From NCBI GenBank assembly GCA_039805905.1, contig JBDIVM010000002.1, forward strand, positions 817,469 to 881,468: 64,000 nucleotides of DNA, written 5' to 3'. Shown here one piece after another: positions 51,785-61,241 of this stretch. Below the pieces are notes generated by a model. It made no database searches, had not been told where the DNA came from, and saw only the letters and a program-made list of their open reading frames with translations. Source of the DNA: Thermohalobaculum sp039805905 (GTDB lineage Bacteria; Pseudomonadota; Alphaproteobacteria; Rhodobacterales; Rhodobacteraceae). Made by a program: the position numbers and the translations under genes. Each line of letters begins with the position of its first letter. Within the stretch, counting starts at the first letter, position 1.

Positions 51785-53479
51785 TCAGGACGCCGCGCCG
51801 GACTGGCGCGCCGCATGCCGCCGGCGGAGCTCGGAGCGGCTGATCTTGCCGGTCGCCGTCGTCGGCAGCGCCTCGACGAACTCGATGACCCGCGGTTGCT
51901 TGTGGGGACCGAGGCGCTCCCTGACGAACACGCGGAGCTCGTCGGCGAGGTGCACGTCGTCGGACCCGCGGCCCGGCGGGACGTCCGATCGGACGACACA
52001 GGCCTTGATCAGCATTCCGCGCTGGCCTTCGGCATCGGGAACGCCGATGACCCCGGCATCGGCGACAGCCGGATGCAGCAGCAGGGTTTCCTCGACTTCG
52101 GCGGGGCCGATGCGGAAGCCCGCGCTCTTGATCAGGTCATCGTTCCGGCCCTGATACCAGAAGTAGCCGTCCCGGTCCCGGCGGGCGAGGTCATGGGTCC
52201 TGATCCAGCCCGCGTCCAGTTTCAAGGCAGCGGTCTGCTCGGGTTGGTTCCAGTAGCCGAGGAACAGGGTCGGGTCGCTCGCCGAGACGACGATCTCGCC
52301 GACCTCGCCATCCGGCACATCGACGCCGCTCTCGTCCACCAGCCGGACCTGGCGGCCGGGGAACTCCCAGCCCATCGAGCCGGGCCTGATCGGCCTGAGC
52401 CGCTGGCAGTTGCCGATCATCTGGTTGACCTCGGTCATGCCATAACCTTCGTTGCAGACGACGCCGAGATCCTCCGACAGGGCCCGGTGCGTCTCGCCGG
52501 GCAGCGCCTCGCCGCCGGTGAAGATCGTCCGCAGTGCCAGCCCGTGGCGCGCGCGCGGGCGCGCGACCAGCGCCAGCCGCTTCAGGGCCGTGGGCGTCAG
52601 CAGCGTATGGGTCACGCCGTGGCGGGCCATGAAACCGAGCGCCCATTCCGGCTCGTAGCGGTGCTCGCTGACGATCAGCGTGTGGCCGAAGGCCAGCGAA
52701 GGGAACACGACGTCGTTCAGGCCACCCACCCAGGCCCAGTCAGCCGCGGTCCAGAACACCAGCCCCTCGTCGCGAAGCTCGAGATTGTAGAACAGCTCCA
52801 GCGAGGCATTGAGCGCGTGAAAGAACCGATGCCCGTGCAGGATCCCCTTCGGCTTCCCGGTCGACCCGGAGGTGTAGATCAGCAGGGCGGGATCCTCCGG
52901 TCCGGTCACGGTCGGCCGGAATCCGCTGGTTGCCGCAGCCAGGCAGTCAGCGAACGCGATCTCGCGGTCGCGCGCCAACCCGGCGACGATCACATGCTCG
53001 ACGGTTCGGTAGCCATCGCGTTGTCCACGGAAACGGTCCCATGCCGCATCATGGGTGAAGACCAGCCGGGCGCCGCTGTCGGCCAGTATGTGGGCCAATG
53101 TATCGGGCCCGGCAAGCTGCGTGACTGTCGCGGCGATAGCCCCGAGCTTGTAGGTCGCGAGATGCGCGATGATGGTCTCCGGCCGCTGGACGCTGTGGAT
53201 CGCCACCCGGTCGCCGCGCCCGATGCCAAGGCTGCGCAGCGCGGATGCAACGCGGGTCGCCTGCGCCTCGAGGTCGCGGAAGGTAAGGCGCTCCAGCACC
53301 CCGTCGGGCCGCTCGAAGATGACCGCAATGCGATCGGCCCGGGCGCTGAGCGCGTGACGGGTAACCATGTCGGCGGCGATATTGGCCTCGGGCGGGATGT
53401 CGATCGCGAACCCGCCGCCCTCCGCCTCCGGCCGGAAGGCGGTGTTTGCCAGCATCTCGGGGGTGATCGACCAGCCCAT
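51785..53479 (-). CDS. AMP-dependent acyl-CoA synthetase (first)
   Basis: 564 aa, ANL superfamily. The AMP motif is LLIYTSGSTGKPKGILHG, A5 NEGYGMTEVNQM, A8 FWYQGRNDDLIKSAGFRIGPAEVEE, and the catalytic Lys is in TATGKISRSELRRR. Activates a carboxylic acid as CoA thioester. It closes an operon with an OB-fold protein, thiolase, a second acyl-CoA synthetase and a TRAP transporter. ATG 53479 begins the family-like N-terminus. Confidence 0.88.
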   Translation of the reverse strand: MGWSITPEMLANTAFRPEAEGGGFAIDIPPEANIAADMVTRHALSARADRIAVIFERPDGVLERLTFRDLEAQATRVASALRSLGIGRGDRVAIHSVQRPETIIAHLATYKLGAIAATVTQLAGPDTLAHILADSGARLVFTHDAAWDRFRGQRDGYRTVEHVIVAGLARDREIAFADCLAAATSGFRPTVTGPEDPALLIYTSGSTGKPKGILHGHRFFHALNASLELFYNLELRDEGLVFWTAADWAWVGGLNDVVFPSLAFGHTLIVSEHRYEPEWALGFMARHGVTHTLLTPTALKRLALVARPRARHGLALRTIFTGGEALPGETHRALSEDLGVVCNEGYGMTEVNQMIGNCQRLRPIRPGSMGWEFPGRQVRLVDESGVDVPDGEVGEIVVSASDPTLFLGYWNQPEQTAALKLDAGWIRTHDLARRDRDGYFWYQGRNDDLIKSAGFRIGPAEVEETLLLHPAVADAGVIGVPDAEGQRGMLIKACVVRSDVPPGRGSDDVHLADELRVFVRERLGPHKQPRVIEFVEALPTTATGKISRSELRRRHAARQSGAAS

Positions 53480-53495
53480 CCTGCCGCCTACCCCA

Positions 53496-54017
53496 TCACC
53501 CGACCGGCTCGAACCAGAACAGCTGCATCGGATGATCGACCGGGCTGTCTGCCCAGACCGCTCTGACCCGCAGCCCCGGCGCAAGCGCATCCGGTGTGCA
53601 GTTGCGGACCTGCTGCAGGAGCGCCGTGTCGGCCCCGTCGAGCGTCACGTAGCCGAGCATCAGGGTGTCGGTGCCACCGCCGGTCGTCAGCGTGTAGGCA
53701 CTGAGCGATGCCGCCTCGACGACCCCCTCGCCAGCCAGCTCCAGCCATTCCGTGATCGCCAGATCGTCGCCGCAATGCACGCGCGGCGGCATCCAGACCT
53801 TCCCGCAGCGGGTGCAGCGGGTCGCCATCAGCCGCCGCTCCTCCAGCGCCAGGAAGAACCGGGACAGCTTGCCCAGCGAGTGCCGGAACCGGAACCGCAG
53901 ATCCATGTGCAGCAGCTCGACGGTGCGGAAATCGTGCCACGGGTCCGCGCCGGCCGGATGTCCGGGCATCTCGGCGCAGGCGATGGCATCGATCTTGCGT
54001 CTGACCAGCTCCGCCAT
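53496..54017 (-). CDS. DUF35/OB-fold thiolase partner with rubredoxin-like zinc knuckle
   Basis: 173 aa: an unusual 60-residue N-terminus, then ATRCTRCGKVWMPPRVHCGDD, a zinc knuckle in which the fourth Cys-x-x-Cys half is reduced to a single Cys, and an OB-fold (SLSAYTLTTGGGTDTLMLGYVTLDGADTALLQQVR). These proteins form complexes with SCP-x-type thiolases and hold CoA substrates. ATG 54017 has GAGGGCG upstream and follows the thiolase stop by five bases. Confidence 0.85.
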   Translation of the reverse strand: MAELVRRKIDAIACAEMPGHPAGADPWHDFRTVELLHMDLRFRFRHSLGKLSRFFLALEERRLMATRCTRCGKVWMPPRVHCGDDLAITEWLELAGEGVVEAASLSAYTLTTGGGTDTLMLGYVTLDGADTALLQQVRNCTPDALAPGLRVRAVWADSPVDHPMQLFWFEPVG

Positions 54018-54022
54018 CGCCC

Positions 54023-55225
54023 TCAATCCCTGCGCTCGAAGACGGACACGACCGAGAAGCTGGCCGTGCCGCCATGGATGTCGGTCAGCCCGCGCCGGGC
54101 TCCGGGCACCTGGCGCTCCGGCGGGCAGTCGCCGCGCAGCTGGCGGACGATCTCGATCGCCTGGGCCAACCCCATTGCGCCTGGGGGCGCGCCCTGGCCG
54201 ATCAGCCCGCCCGACGTGTTGACCGGCAGTTCGCCGCCGAGGTCGAAAACGCCGCGCTCGGCCAGCGGGCCGCTCTCGCCGTAATCGCAGAAGCCCAGAT
54301 CCTCATAGGCCTGAAGCTCGGCGCCGGTATAGGTGTCGGCCAGCTCCGCGACGTCGAGTTCACGCCGCGGGTCACTGATCCCGGCCATCCTGTAGGCCAT
54401 CTGCGCCGCCTCGCGCTTGGCCCGGAAATGCGCCAGCCCCGGATAGGGCTTCGGCCGGTCGCCGATCCGCACCCGCTCGGTCGCGCAGCCGACCCCGGTG
54501 AGATGCACCCGCGGCTTGTCCGGCGCATGCCGCTTCGCCCAGGCTTCGGTCGCCATCACGAGGCTCGCCGCGCCATCCGCCAGCACCGCGCAGTCCAGGC
54601 GCTTGTACGGCGCGACCACAGGCGGCGACGTCAGCACGTCCTCGACGGTAAGCTCCATCGGCATGCACGCCATCGGGTTGCTCAGCGCGTTGCGGTGGTT
54701 CTTGACCGAAACCGTGGCCATCTGCCGCTCGGTGGTGCCGTAGCGGCGCATGTGCTCGCGCATCATCAGAGCGTAGTAGGCCATGAAGAATCCGCCGGCC
54801 GCCATCTCGAAATCAACATCGCCGGAAAGGGCATACACCTCGCGAACCGTCGCGGAGGTCACGCCGCGGCCCACCGCATCGCAGCCGACGACCAGCATCG
54901 AGTCGCAGAGTCCCGACTTCAGATAGGCATAGGCCGTCCTGATCGCCGCGCCGCCGGTGCCGCCGCCCGCCTCGACCCGGACCGAGGGCCGCGGGCAGAA
55001 GGCCAGCGCATCCTGGATCACCTGTCCCATCGAGAGCTGCCGGGCCAGGATCTCGCTCTCGTAGGCCACGAGGGTGTGCTCGATCTCGGCCTGATCGACG
55101 CCCGCGTCGGCGATTCCGGCCAGCGCCGCCTCGACCATCCAGTCAATCGGCGTGCCGTCCGGGCGCTCGCGGGCGAACTTCGTCAGCCCGCCACCGAGGA
55201 TCACGATTTCCTCGCCGGCGCTCAT
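54023..55225 (-). CDS. SCP-x type thiolase
   Basis: 400-aa thiolase-fold protein of the lipid-transfer branch: the start is EEIVILGGGLTKFARERPDG, followed by CDAVGRGVTSATVREVYALSG, ADGAASLVMATEAWA, and the C-terminal GGLIGQGAPPGAMGLAQAIEIV. The usual catalytic Cys context (CSS/ CxG) near residue 90 reads GGGTGGAAIRTAYAYL, so chemistry may differ from classical thiolases, perhaps retro-aldol or scaffold, as in other DUF35-linked members. ATGA overlap with the second synthetase. Confidence 0.85.
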   Translation of the reverse strand: MSAGEEIVILGGGLTKFARERPDGTPIDWMVEAALAGIADAGVDQAEIEHTLVAYESEILARQLSMGQVIQDALAFCPRPSVRVEAGGGTGGAAIRTAYAYLKSGLCDSMLVVGCDAVGRGVTSATVREVYALSGDVDFEMAAGGFFMAYYALMMREHMRRYGTTERQMATVSVKNHRNALSNPMACMPMELTVEDVLTSPPVVAPYKRLDCAVLADGAASLVMATEAWAKRHAPDKPRVHLTGVGCATERVRIGDRPKPYPGLAHFRAKREAAQMAYRMAGISDPRRELDVAELADTYTGAELQAYEDLGFCDYGESGPLAERGVFDLGGELPVNTSGGLIGQGAPPGAMGLAQAIEIVRQLRGDCPPERQVPGARRGLTDIHGGTASFSVVSVFERRD

Positions 55226-56919
55226 CCGCCGGCCCCGCTGCCCGCCTTCTCGATCTCGCGGCGGCGCAGCTCGCCGCGGCGGATCTTGCCGCTGCTGGTC
55301 AGCGGGAAGCTGTCGACGAACTCGATCTCGCGAGGATACTTGTAGGCGGCGAGGTTGGTCTTGACGAAGTCCTGGAGCGCGCCAGCGAGTTCGCCGCTCG
55401 CCGCCACCCCCGGCATCAGCCGTACGAAGGCCTTGACGATAGCCCCGCGGTCCGGATCCGGCTTGCCGATCACCGCGGCCTCCGCCACCTGCGGGTGGCG
55501 GACCAGACAGTCCTCGACCTCGGCGGGCCCGATCCGATATCCGGCGCTCTTGATCAGATCGTCGTTGCGGCCCTGGTACCAGAAGTAACCGTCCGCATCC
55601 CGCATCGCCAGGTCGCCCGAGCGCAGCCATTCGCCGAGCAGCATTCGCTCGGGCACGCCTGGCTTCCCCCAGTAGCCGAGGAAGAGGCTCGGGTCGTCCG
55701 GCCGCCAGGACGCGATCTCGCCGACAACCCCGTCCGGCTGCTCGGCACCCCGGTCGTCGATGATTGCGACGCGCCGGCCCGGATAGGCGCGGCCCATGGA
55801 GCCCGGCACGATCGGGTAGAGCGCCTCGCAATTGCCGATCAGGTGGTTGAACTCGGTCAGTCCGTAGAACTCGTTGCAGGCGATGCCGAGCTCGCCCTTC
55901 GCCCAGCGCACCACTTCGCCCGGCAGGCTCTCGCCGCCCGTGCAGATCACCCGGATCGCGAGGTCCCAGCGCGCCCGGGGGTTGCGCACCTCGGCCAGGC
56001 GCTTCAGGGCCGTCGGTGTCAGGAAGGAATGCGTCACCCGATGCCGCGCCATGAGATCGAACGCCCACTCGCTGTCGAAGCGATGCTGGCACGAGATCAC
56101 GGTCTGCCCCAGCATCCAGGCCGGCAGCACGAGGTCGAGCAGCCCTCCCACCCAGGCCCAGTCGGCCGGGCTCCAGAACACCGCGCCCGGCCGGTCAAGC
56201 TCCAGGTTGTAGAACATGGAGACGGTCGGCAGATAGGCGTGCAGGATGCGATGAGCGTGCAGCATTCCCTTCGGCAGGCCGGTTGATCCGGACGTGTACA
56301 TCAGCAGCGCCGGGTCGTCACGGCCGGTCGGCACCGGAGCGAAGCCGGCAGCATCCGGCTGCAGGCAGGTCTCGAAAGCGATCTCGCCCGGCGCGACGTC
56401 GCCGCCCCGCATGATCACATGTGCGAGTGTGGCGAAGCGGCTGCGCCCGGCGGCAAGCCGGTCCCATGTTGCGCGGTCCGTGATCAGGATCCGCGCACCC
56501 GAGTCGTTCAGGACATGCTCGACCGTGTCGGCACCATAGAGGTGAGACAGCGTCAGGACGACGGCGCCAAGCTTGTAGACCGCCATGTGCGCGATGGCGG
56601 TTTCCGGCGACTGCCCGGTCTGGACTGCCACCGGCTCGCCGCGCACCACACCCAGCTTCGCAAGGCCCACCGCGAAGCGGCTGGCAAGGCCGTCCAGTTC
56701 GGCGAAACTGTATGCGGTGAGCCCTCCCGTCTCGTCCTCGTGGATCAGCGCGGGATGCCCTGCCCTGGGCCCCCTCGCATGCAGACCGACCGTGTCCCGT
56801 GCGATATTGGCATCGGCCGGTATCTCGATCGTCAGCCGGTCGCTGCCCGGATGCCGAACCAGGTTGGTCCGCCGCAGAAGCGGGCTGAAGATGTCGGAGG
56901 GCGAAGCCGTCGGGCACAT
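55222..56919 (-). CDS. AMP-dependent acyl-CoA synthetase (second)
   Basis: 565 aa, closely similar in layout to the 51785 enzyme: LLMYTSGSTGLPKGMLHAHR, FWSPADWAWVGGLLDLVLPA, NEFYGLTEFNHLIGNC, FWYQGRNDDLIKSAGYRIGP and TSSGKIRRGELRRRE. The two likely arose by duplication and may activate related acids or successive intermediates. ATG 56919 directly follows the TRAP large permease. Confidence 0.88.
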   Translation of the reverse strand: MCPTASPSDIFSPLLRRTNLVRHPGSDRLTIEIPADANIARDTVGLHARGPRAGHPALIHEDETGGLTAYSFAELDGLASRFAVGLAKLGVVRGEPVAVQTGQSPETAIAHMAVYKLGAVVLTLSHLYGADTVEHVLNDSGARILITDRATWDRLAAGRSRFATLAHVIMRGGDVAPGEIAFETCLQPDAAGFAPVPTGRDDPALLMYTSGSTGLPKGMLHAHRILHAYLPTVSMFYNLELDRPGAVFWSPADWAWVGGLLDLVLPAWMLGQTVISCQHRFDSEWAFDLMARHRVTHSFLTPTALKRLAEVRNPRARWDLAIRVICTGGESLPGEVVRWAKGELGIACNEFYGLTEFNHLIGNCEALYPIVPGSMGRAYPGRRVAIIDDRGAEQPDGVVGEIASWRPDDPSLFLGYWGKPGVPERMLLGEWLRSGDLAMRDADGYFWYQGRNDDLIKSAGYRIGPAEVEDCLVRHPQVAEAAVIGKPDPDRGAIVKAFVRLMPGVAASGELAGALQDFVKTNLAAYKYPREIEFVDSFPLTSSGKIRRGELRRREIEKAGSGAGG

Positions 56920-56933
56920 GCGCGTGAAACCTC

Positions 56934-58247
56934 TCAGCCTTCGATCATCGTTCGGGGCAGCCAGGTGGCCAGCGCCGGGAACAGGATCAGGAGCGCGAGC
57001 ACGACCAGATCGAACAGGATGAACGGCACGACGCCGCGATAGACGTCGCCGAAGCTTGCCCGGCTGCCCACGGCGCCCATCACGGCGAACAGGTTTATGC
57101 CGACGGGCGGCGTGACGACCGAAATCTCGATCAGCTTCACCAGCACGATTCCGAACCAGATCGGATCGATCTCGAGCGCGACCACCACCGGGAACAGGAA
57201 AGGCAGCGTCACCACCATCATCGACGTGGTGTCGAGGAAGCAGCCCAGCAGAAGGTAGAGCAGGGCCGCCAGGACCATGAACTTCAGCGGCGTGTCGGCC
57301 ACGCTCGTGATCGAGGCCACAAGCTCGTCGATCACGCCTGTCACGACCAGCATCCGCGACAGCAGGAGCCCGCCGATCAGGATCAGGAAGATGATGCAGC
57401 TGATGAAGGCGGCGTCCTGGAGCGCCGGGATCAGCCAACCCCGCACCCGCTTCATCCGGCATAGGGCGAAGACGAACGCCCCGCACGCACCGGCGGCGCC
57501 GGCGCCCGAGGGCGGAAAGGTGCCGGAGTAGATGCCGCCGAACACCAGCACCACCAGGATGACGATCGGCCAGACCGCGCCCAGCGCGCGCCAGCGCTCC
57601 GGCCAGGTCACTGCCACGGTGATCCGGGGAGCGAGCGACGGGCGAAGACGGACCAGGACCCCGGTCCCCGCGAGATAGACCAGCGCTGTCAGGATGCCCG
57701 GGATCACGCCGGCGATCAGCAGCTGGCCGACCGACTGCTCGGTCATGATCGCGTAGATCACCATCGTGATCGACGGCGGGATCATCGCCGCGAAGCTGCC
57801 GGCGCTGGCGATCGCCCCGATCGACAGGCTCTTGGAATAGCCGTACTCGACCATCTTGGGAAAGGCGATGCGGGTGAACACGACGGCATTGACGGTCGTT
57901 GAGCCCGAGATCGCCGCAAAGGCCGCCGAACCGACGATCACCGCGTGGTAGAGCCCGCCCCGGAACCGGCGCAGCCACAGATCAGCCGCCTTGAACAGCT
58001 CGTCGGTAATTCCGGACGCCTCGGACAACACCCCCATCAGCACGAACAGCGGCAGGACCGCGAGTCCGTATTCGCCGACGGTCGCGAACGGCAGCGAGCG
58101 GAGCTGACCGATGGTGAACAGCCCGCCCGCCGCGAGATACATTCCGGCGATGCCGACCGTACCCATGGCAACCGCGACCGGCACCCCGATCGCCAGCAGG
58201 ACGATCAGCGCCACGGCGCTGACATAGCCGACGGTTACCGGGTCCAT
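56934..58247 (-). CDS. TRAP transporter large permease (DctM)
   Basis: 437 aa, 12 hydrophobic segments; family signatures GEYGLAVLPLFVLMGVLSEASG, AAISGSTTVNAVVF, ASAGSFAAMIPPSITMVIYAI and LVKLIEISVVTPPVGINLFAVMG. Drives sodium-coupled carboxylate uptake with the small permease and receptor. The ATG at 58247 begins the first membrane helix. Confidence 0.9.
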   Translation of the reverse strand: MDPVTVGYVSAVALIVLLAIGVPVAVAMGTVGIAGMYLAAGGLFTIGQLRSLPFATVGEYGLAVLPLFVLMGVLSEASGITDELFKAADLWLRRFRGGLYHAVIVGSAAFAAISGSTTVNAVVFTRIAFPKMVEYGYSKSLSIGAIASAGSFAAMIPPSITMVIYAIMTEQSVGQLLIAGVIPGILTALVYLAGTGVLVRLRPSLAPRITVAVTWPERWRALGAVWPIVILVVLVFGGIYSGTFPPSGAGAAGACGAFVFALCRMKRVRGWLIPALQDAAFISCIIFLILIGGLLLSRMLVVTGVIDELVASITSVADTPLKFMVLAALLYLLLGCFLDTTSMMVVTLPFLFPVVVALEIDPIWFGIVLVKLIEISVVTPPVGINLFAVMGAVGSRASFGDVYRGVVPFILFDLVVLALLILFPALATWLPRTMIEG

Positions 58248-58287
58248 CCTGCGCCCCTGCACGATCGCGAGAGAACCGGGACGGGAC

Positions 58288-58848
58288 TCACCGCGAGTCC
58301 CCCGGACGCGCATCGCCGAGTCGCATGTCGGCGCTGTCGTCGATCTGCCAGCCGAGCAGGCACCCGGCGAGGTCCACGAGGCACTGCAGCGTCATCAGCG
58401 TGCCGCCGACGGCCATCGCGACGCGCGCCGGCCAGAGCGGAAAGTTGATGATCCCGGAGGCATACTCTCCCTGCGCGAACCCGATGGCCGCGGCCTTCCA
58501 GCCAAAATAGGTGATCAGTCCGAAGAAGACGCCGCTCAGCAGGAACTGGATGACATCGACGATCCTCTGGCAGATGCGTGGCATCCGCTCATAGATGACC
58601 TCGACCCGGATGTGGGACTTGCGCGCCTGGGCGAGGGCAAGCGCGAAGAACACCACGACCACCATCATGGCCTCGGTGAACTCGAACGCCGCGGCAATCG
58701 GCCACGAGAGCAGATTGGTCGTGACGATGTCGAGCGCCCCCGCGGCCATCATCAGCAGCATCGCGATGCCCGACAGCAGGGCGAAAGCCCGTCCGGCCGC
58801 ACCGATCCATGCGGCCCAGACCGGCTTGGCTCTTCCGGACATCGGCAT
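58288..58848 (-). CDS. TRAP transporter small permease (DctQ)
   Basis: 186 aa with four helices (GIAMLLMMAAGALDIVTTNLL, FEFTEAMMVVVVFFALALAQ, FLLSGVFFGLITYFGW, PARVAMAVGGTLMTLQCLVD) and the family ARKSHIRVEVIYERMP loop. ATG 58848 or the ATG two codons later could be used; AAGG is about 12 bases upstream. 172 bp without a gene separates it from dctP. Confidence 0.85.
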   Translation of the reverse strand: MPMSGRAKPVWAAWIGAAGRAFALLSGIAMLLMMAAGALDIVTTNLLSWPIAAAFEFTEAMMVVVVFFALALAQARKSHIRVEVIYERMPRICQRIVDVIQFLLSGVFFGLITYFGWKAAAIGFAQGEYASGIINFPLWPARVAMAVGGTLMTLQCLVDLAGCLLGWQIDDSADMRLGDARPGDSR

Positions 58849-59020
58849 TGCGAGTTCTTGCCTTTCGCCGTGCTGGTCCGCGGCAGGCTCGCGCGGACGC
58901 AGCGTCTTGCCTGCCCGGCGCGCACGCCGCATCACGCGCCGGGGATCGCCGGAGGCCACCCAGGGTGACACGGGGCCGGGCCGGTCGGGCTGGCCGGTCC
59001 GCCGCTGCACCGGTCTCGCG

Positions 59021-60046
59021 CTAGTTGGTGACCTGCTGCCAGATCTCGACCGTTTTCCTGGCGTCCTCGCCACGTCCCTTCGCTTCCATCTCGGCAATGA
59101 AGTTGGCGAAGAAATCCGGGTTGAGCTCGCGCCACTTGGCCTGCTCCGCAGCCGGAAACTCGTTGAACTGCACGCCCTTGGTCTTGAGCTCCTCGATCGC
59201 CTTGACGCCGGCCTCGATCGTGACATCACGATCCCGGTGCATGGCCTCGCGCGAGACCTCCTCGATGATCTTCTGCTGCTCGGGGGTCAGCTTCTCCCAA
59301 GATTTCAGCGAGATCCAGGTCGCGTTCGTCGGCCCCTCCCAGATGGTGATGTCGTGGATGTGCTTGGCGACCTCGTACATCTTGTAGCTGACCATCAGAT
59401 CGACCGAGAACGGAATGCAGTCCACGGTGCCCCGCGACAGTCCCTCGTAGAGTTCGGGAAGGAACATCGTGACCGGGGTGGCGCCCACCGCCTCGACCGC
59501 CTGCGGCAGTTCCTTGCCCCAGGTGCGCATCTTCTTGCCCTGCATGTCGGCGACGCCGGTGATCTGCTCCTTGCAGACCAGCAGGTACGGGTTCAGGTGG
59601 TGGAAGAAGAGCGTCTTGATGCCGTTCTCCCGCGCCTCGTCCTCGAAGGACGGGACTTCTGCCATCATCCGCTCCATCAGGACCGTCGCCTGGTCCACGG
59701 TGCCCATTGCCATCGGGATCGAGTTCGGCGCGGCATGGAACGGGAGCTGTGCCGGAAAGTAGCCGGGAGACATCATGGCGATGTCGATCGAGCCATCCTG
59801 CAAGAGCGGAAGGTTCTCCTCGGCCTTGCCGAGCGCTCCGCCGAAGAACAGCTTGATCTCGACCTCGCCGTTGGTCCGCCGGGCGATCTCCTCGGCCCAC
59901 CACTTGTCGACCAGCGAGCCCGCATGGGTCTCGTTCCACTGGCTGTTGGCCCGCAGCAGAACCTTTGCCTGCCCCGCCCCGGCGCCGGCCACGACGACCG
60001 CGGCCGCAAGAACGAGCGCTGTCACGCATTTCGACGCGGCTCTCAT
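59021..60046 (-). CDS. TRAP transporter substrate-binding protein (DctP)
   Basis: 341 aa with a signal peptide (CVTALVLAAAVVVAGAGAGQA) and the DctP fold: LRANSQWNETHAGSLVDKWWAEEIARRTNGEV, the selectivity strand near GKKMRTWGKELPQAVEAVGATPVTM (Arg that pairs with a carboxylate) and EIWQQVTN at the end. A carboxylate ligand, matching the acyl-CoA synthetases downstream. Promoter region shared with the divergent LysR gene. Confidence 0.9.
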   Translation of the reverse strand: MRAASKCVTALVLAAAVVVAGAGAGQAKVLLRANSQWNETHAGSLVDKWWAEEIARRTNGEVEIKLFFGGALGKAEENLPLLQDGSIDIAMMSPGYFPAQLPFHAAPNSIPMAMGTVDQATVLMERMMAEVPSFEDEARENGIKTLFFHHLNPYLLVCKEQITGVADMQGKKMRTWGKELPQAVEAVGATPVTMFLPELYEGLSRGTVDCIPFSVDLMVSYKMYEVAKHIHDITIWEGPTNATWISLKSWEKLTPEQQKIIEEVSREAMHRDRDVTIEAGVKAIEELKTKGVQFNEFPAAEQAKWRELNPDFFANFIAEMEAKGRGEDARKTVEIWQQVTN

Positions 60047-60187
60047 GATATCCTCCCTGTTAAGTTGGCTTTTCGCCCGTGCGGCATCCCGCCTGCGCGC
60101 CGGCCCCGGATTTTGAGGCGCCGGCTCCCTTGGTTCCCGGTGCATGAAGCGTAGCCAAGGGCGGGTATCACCGCCAATTGTTTTTCA

Positions 60188-60203
60188 TTATGATCTTCCA
60201 TAA
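60188..60203. promoter_or_regulatory. LysR-type binding site between dctP and lysR
   Basis: Inverted repeat TTATG-N6-CATAA, which contains the T-N11-A pattern of LysR regulators, in an AT-rich stretch between the divergent genes. Likely the operator through which the LysR protein controls the TRAP operon and itself. Confidence 0.5.
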
Positions 60204-60254
60204 GGGAAACTTTGACTCAGCGTCCCGCCGATGCGGCACCCGGAGAGACCGGCG

Positions 60255-61169
60255 ATGAACCTGAAGCAGATCGAGTCCTTCCTGTGGACGGCGCGCCTCG
60301 GCAGCTTCAGCGCGGCCGCGCGGCGACTGAACACGACGCAGCCGGCGATCTCGATGCGGGTGGCCGAACTCGAGAGAAGTCTCCGGGTCGTCCTGTTCGA
60401 CCGGGGCTCGCGCTCGCTGCGCATGACGCCGAAGGGCCGCGAGTTCGCGGACTACGCCCGCCGGATCACCGCCCTCACCCACGAGGCCGAAGTCAGGCTC
60501 GGCGACCCGGCACAGCTGACCGGCCGGCTCAAGCTCGGCGTGACCGAGAGCGTCGCGCTGACCTGGCTCTCCAGCCTCGTTGTCCGGCTGAACGGCCAGT
60601 TCCCGGCCATGGTCATCGACCTCGACGTCACCCTGACCCAGGTCGTGTGGCAGAAGCTGCGCAACGGCGACCTGGATCTGGCGATCGTTCCGGGCCCGGT
60701 TTACGGGTCGGACCTGGTCACCACCTATCTCGGCAGCATCCAGTACACATGGATGGCCAGCCCGAGGCTCGGTCTCTGGCCCTCCGGCCGCCGCTTGAGC
60801 CCCCGCGATCTCAGCATCGCACCAGTCATCACCCTGTCCGAGGACTCCAACCTCCACGAGGTGATCGAATCGTGGTTTGGCAGGAACGATTCCTCGCCCC
60901 GCCGCGTCGATGTCTGCAACAGCCTCGGCGTCGTGGCGGCCCTGACCATTGCGGGCCTCGGCATCAGCATGCTGCCACCGGCAATCTTCGGCGAGGAGGT
61001 CCGGACCGGCCGTCTCTGCGAGCTGAGCACCGCGCCCGGTATCGCGCCGCTGGAATTCTGGGCGGTCCGGTCCCGCCGCAATGTGTCGCCGATCACCGAG
61101 GCAATCGCCGAGAACGCGCAGGATGTCAGCACCTTCAACAAGACCGGGCGGCCGTCGCCGATCAGGTGA
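60255..61169 (+). CDS. LysR family regulator
   Basis: 304 aa: HTH at the N-terminus (MNLKQIESFLWTARLGSFSAAARRLNTTQPAISMRVAELERSL in parts) and a periplasmic-binding-like effector domain (KLGVTESVALTWLSSLVVRL, GVVAALTIAGLGISMLPPAIF). ATG 60255 is the normal LysR start. Divergent from the TRAP operon, so probably its activator. Confidence 0.9.
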   Translation: MNLKQIESFLWTARLGSFSAAARRLNTTQPAISMRVAELERSLRVVLFDRGSRSLRMTPKGREFADYARRITALTHEAEVRLGDPAQLTGRLKLGVTESVALTWLSSLVVRLNGQFPAMVIDLDVTLTQVVWQKLRNGDLDLAIVPGPVYGSDLVTTYLGSIQYTWMASPRLGLWPSGRRLSPRDLSIAPVITLSEDSNLHEVIESWFGRNDSSPRRVDVCNSLGVVAALTIAGLGISMLPPAIFGEEVRTGRLCELSTAPGIAPLEFWAVRSRRNVSPITEAIAENAQDVSTFNKTGRPSPIR

Positions 61170-61241
61170 GGCGCCGGCTCGCGCCGCGACGGCAGCCGCC
61201 GCGTGCCCAGGCGGACCCGCGCCGGTGCCGGGACAGCCGGA

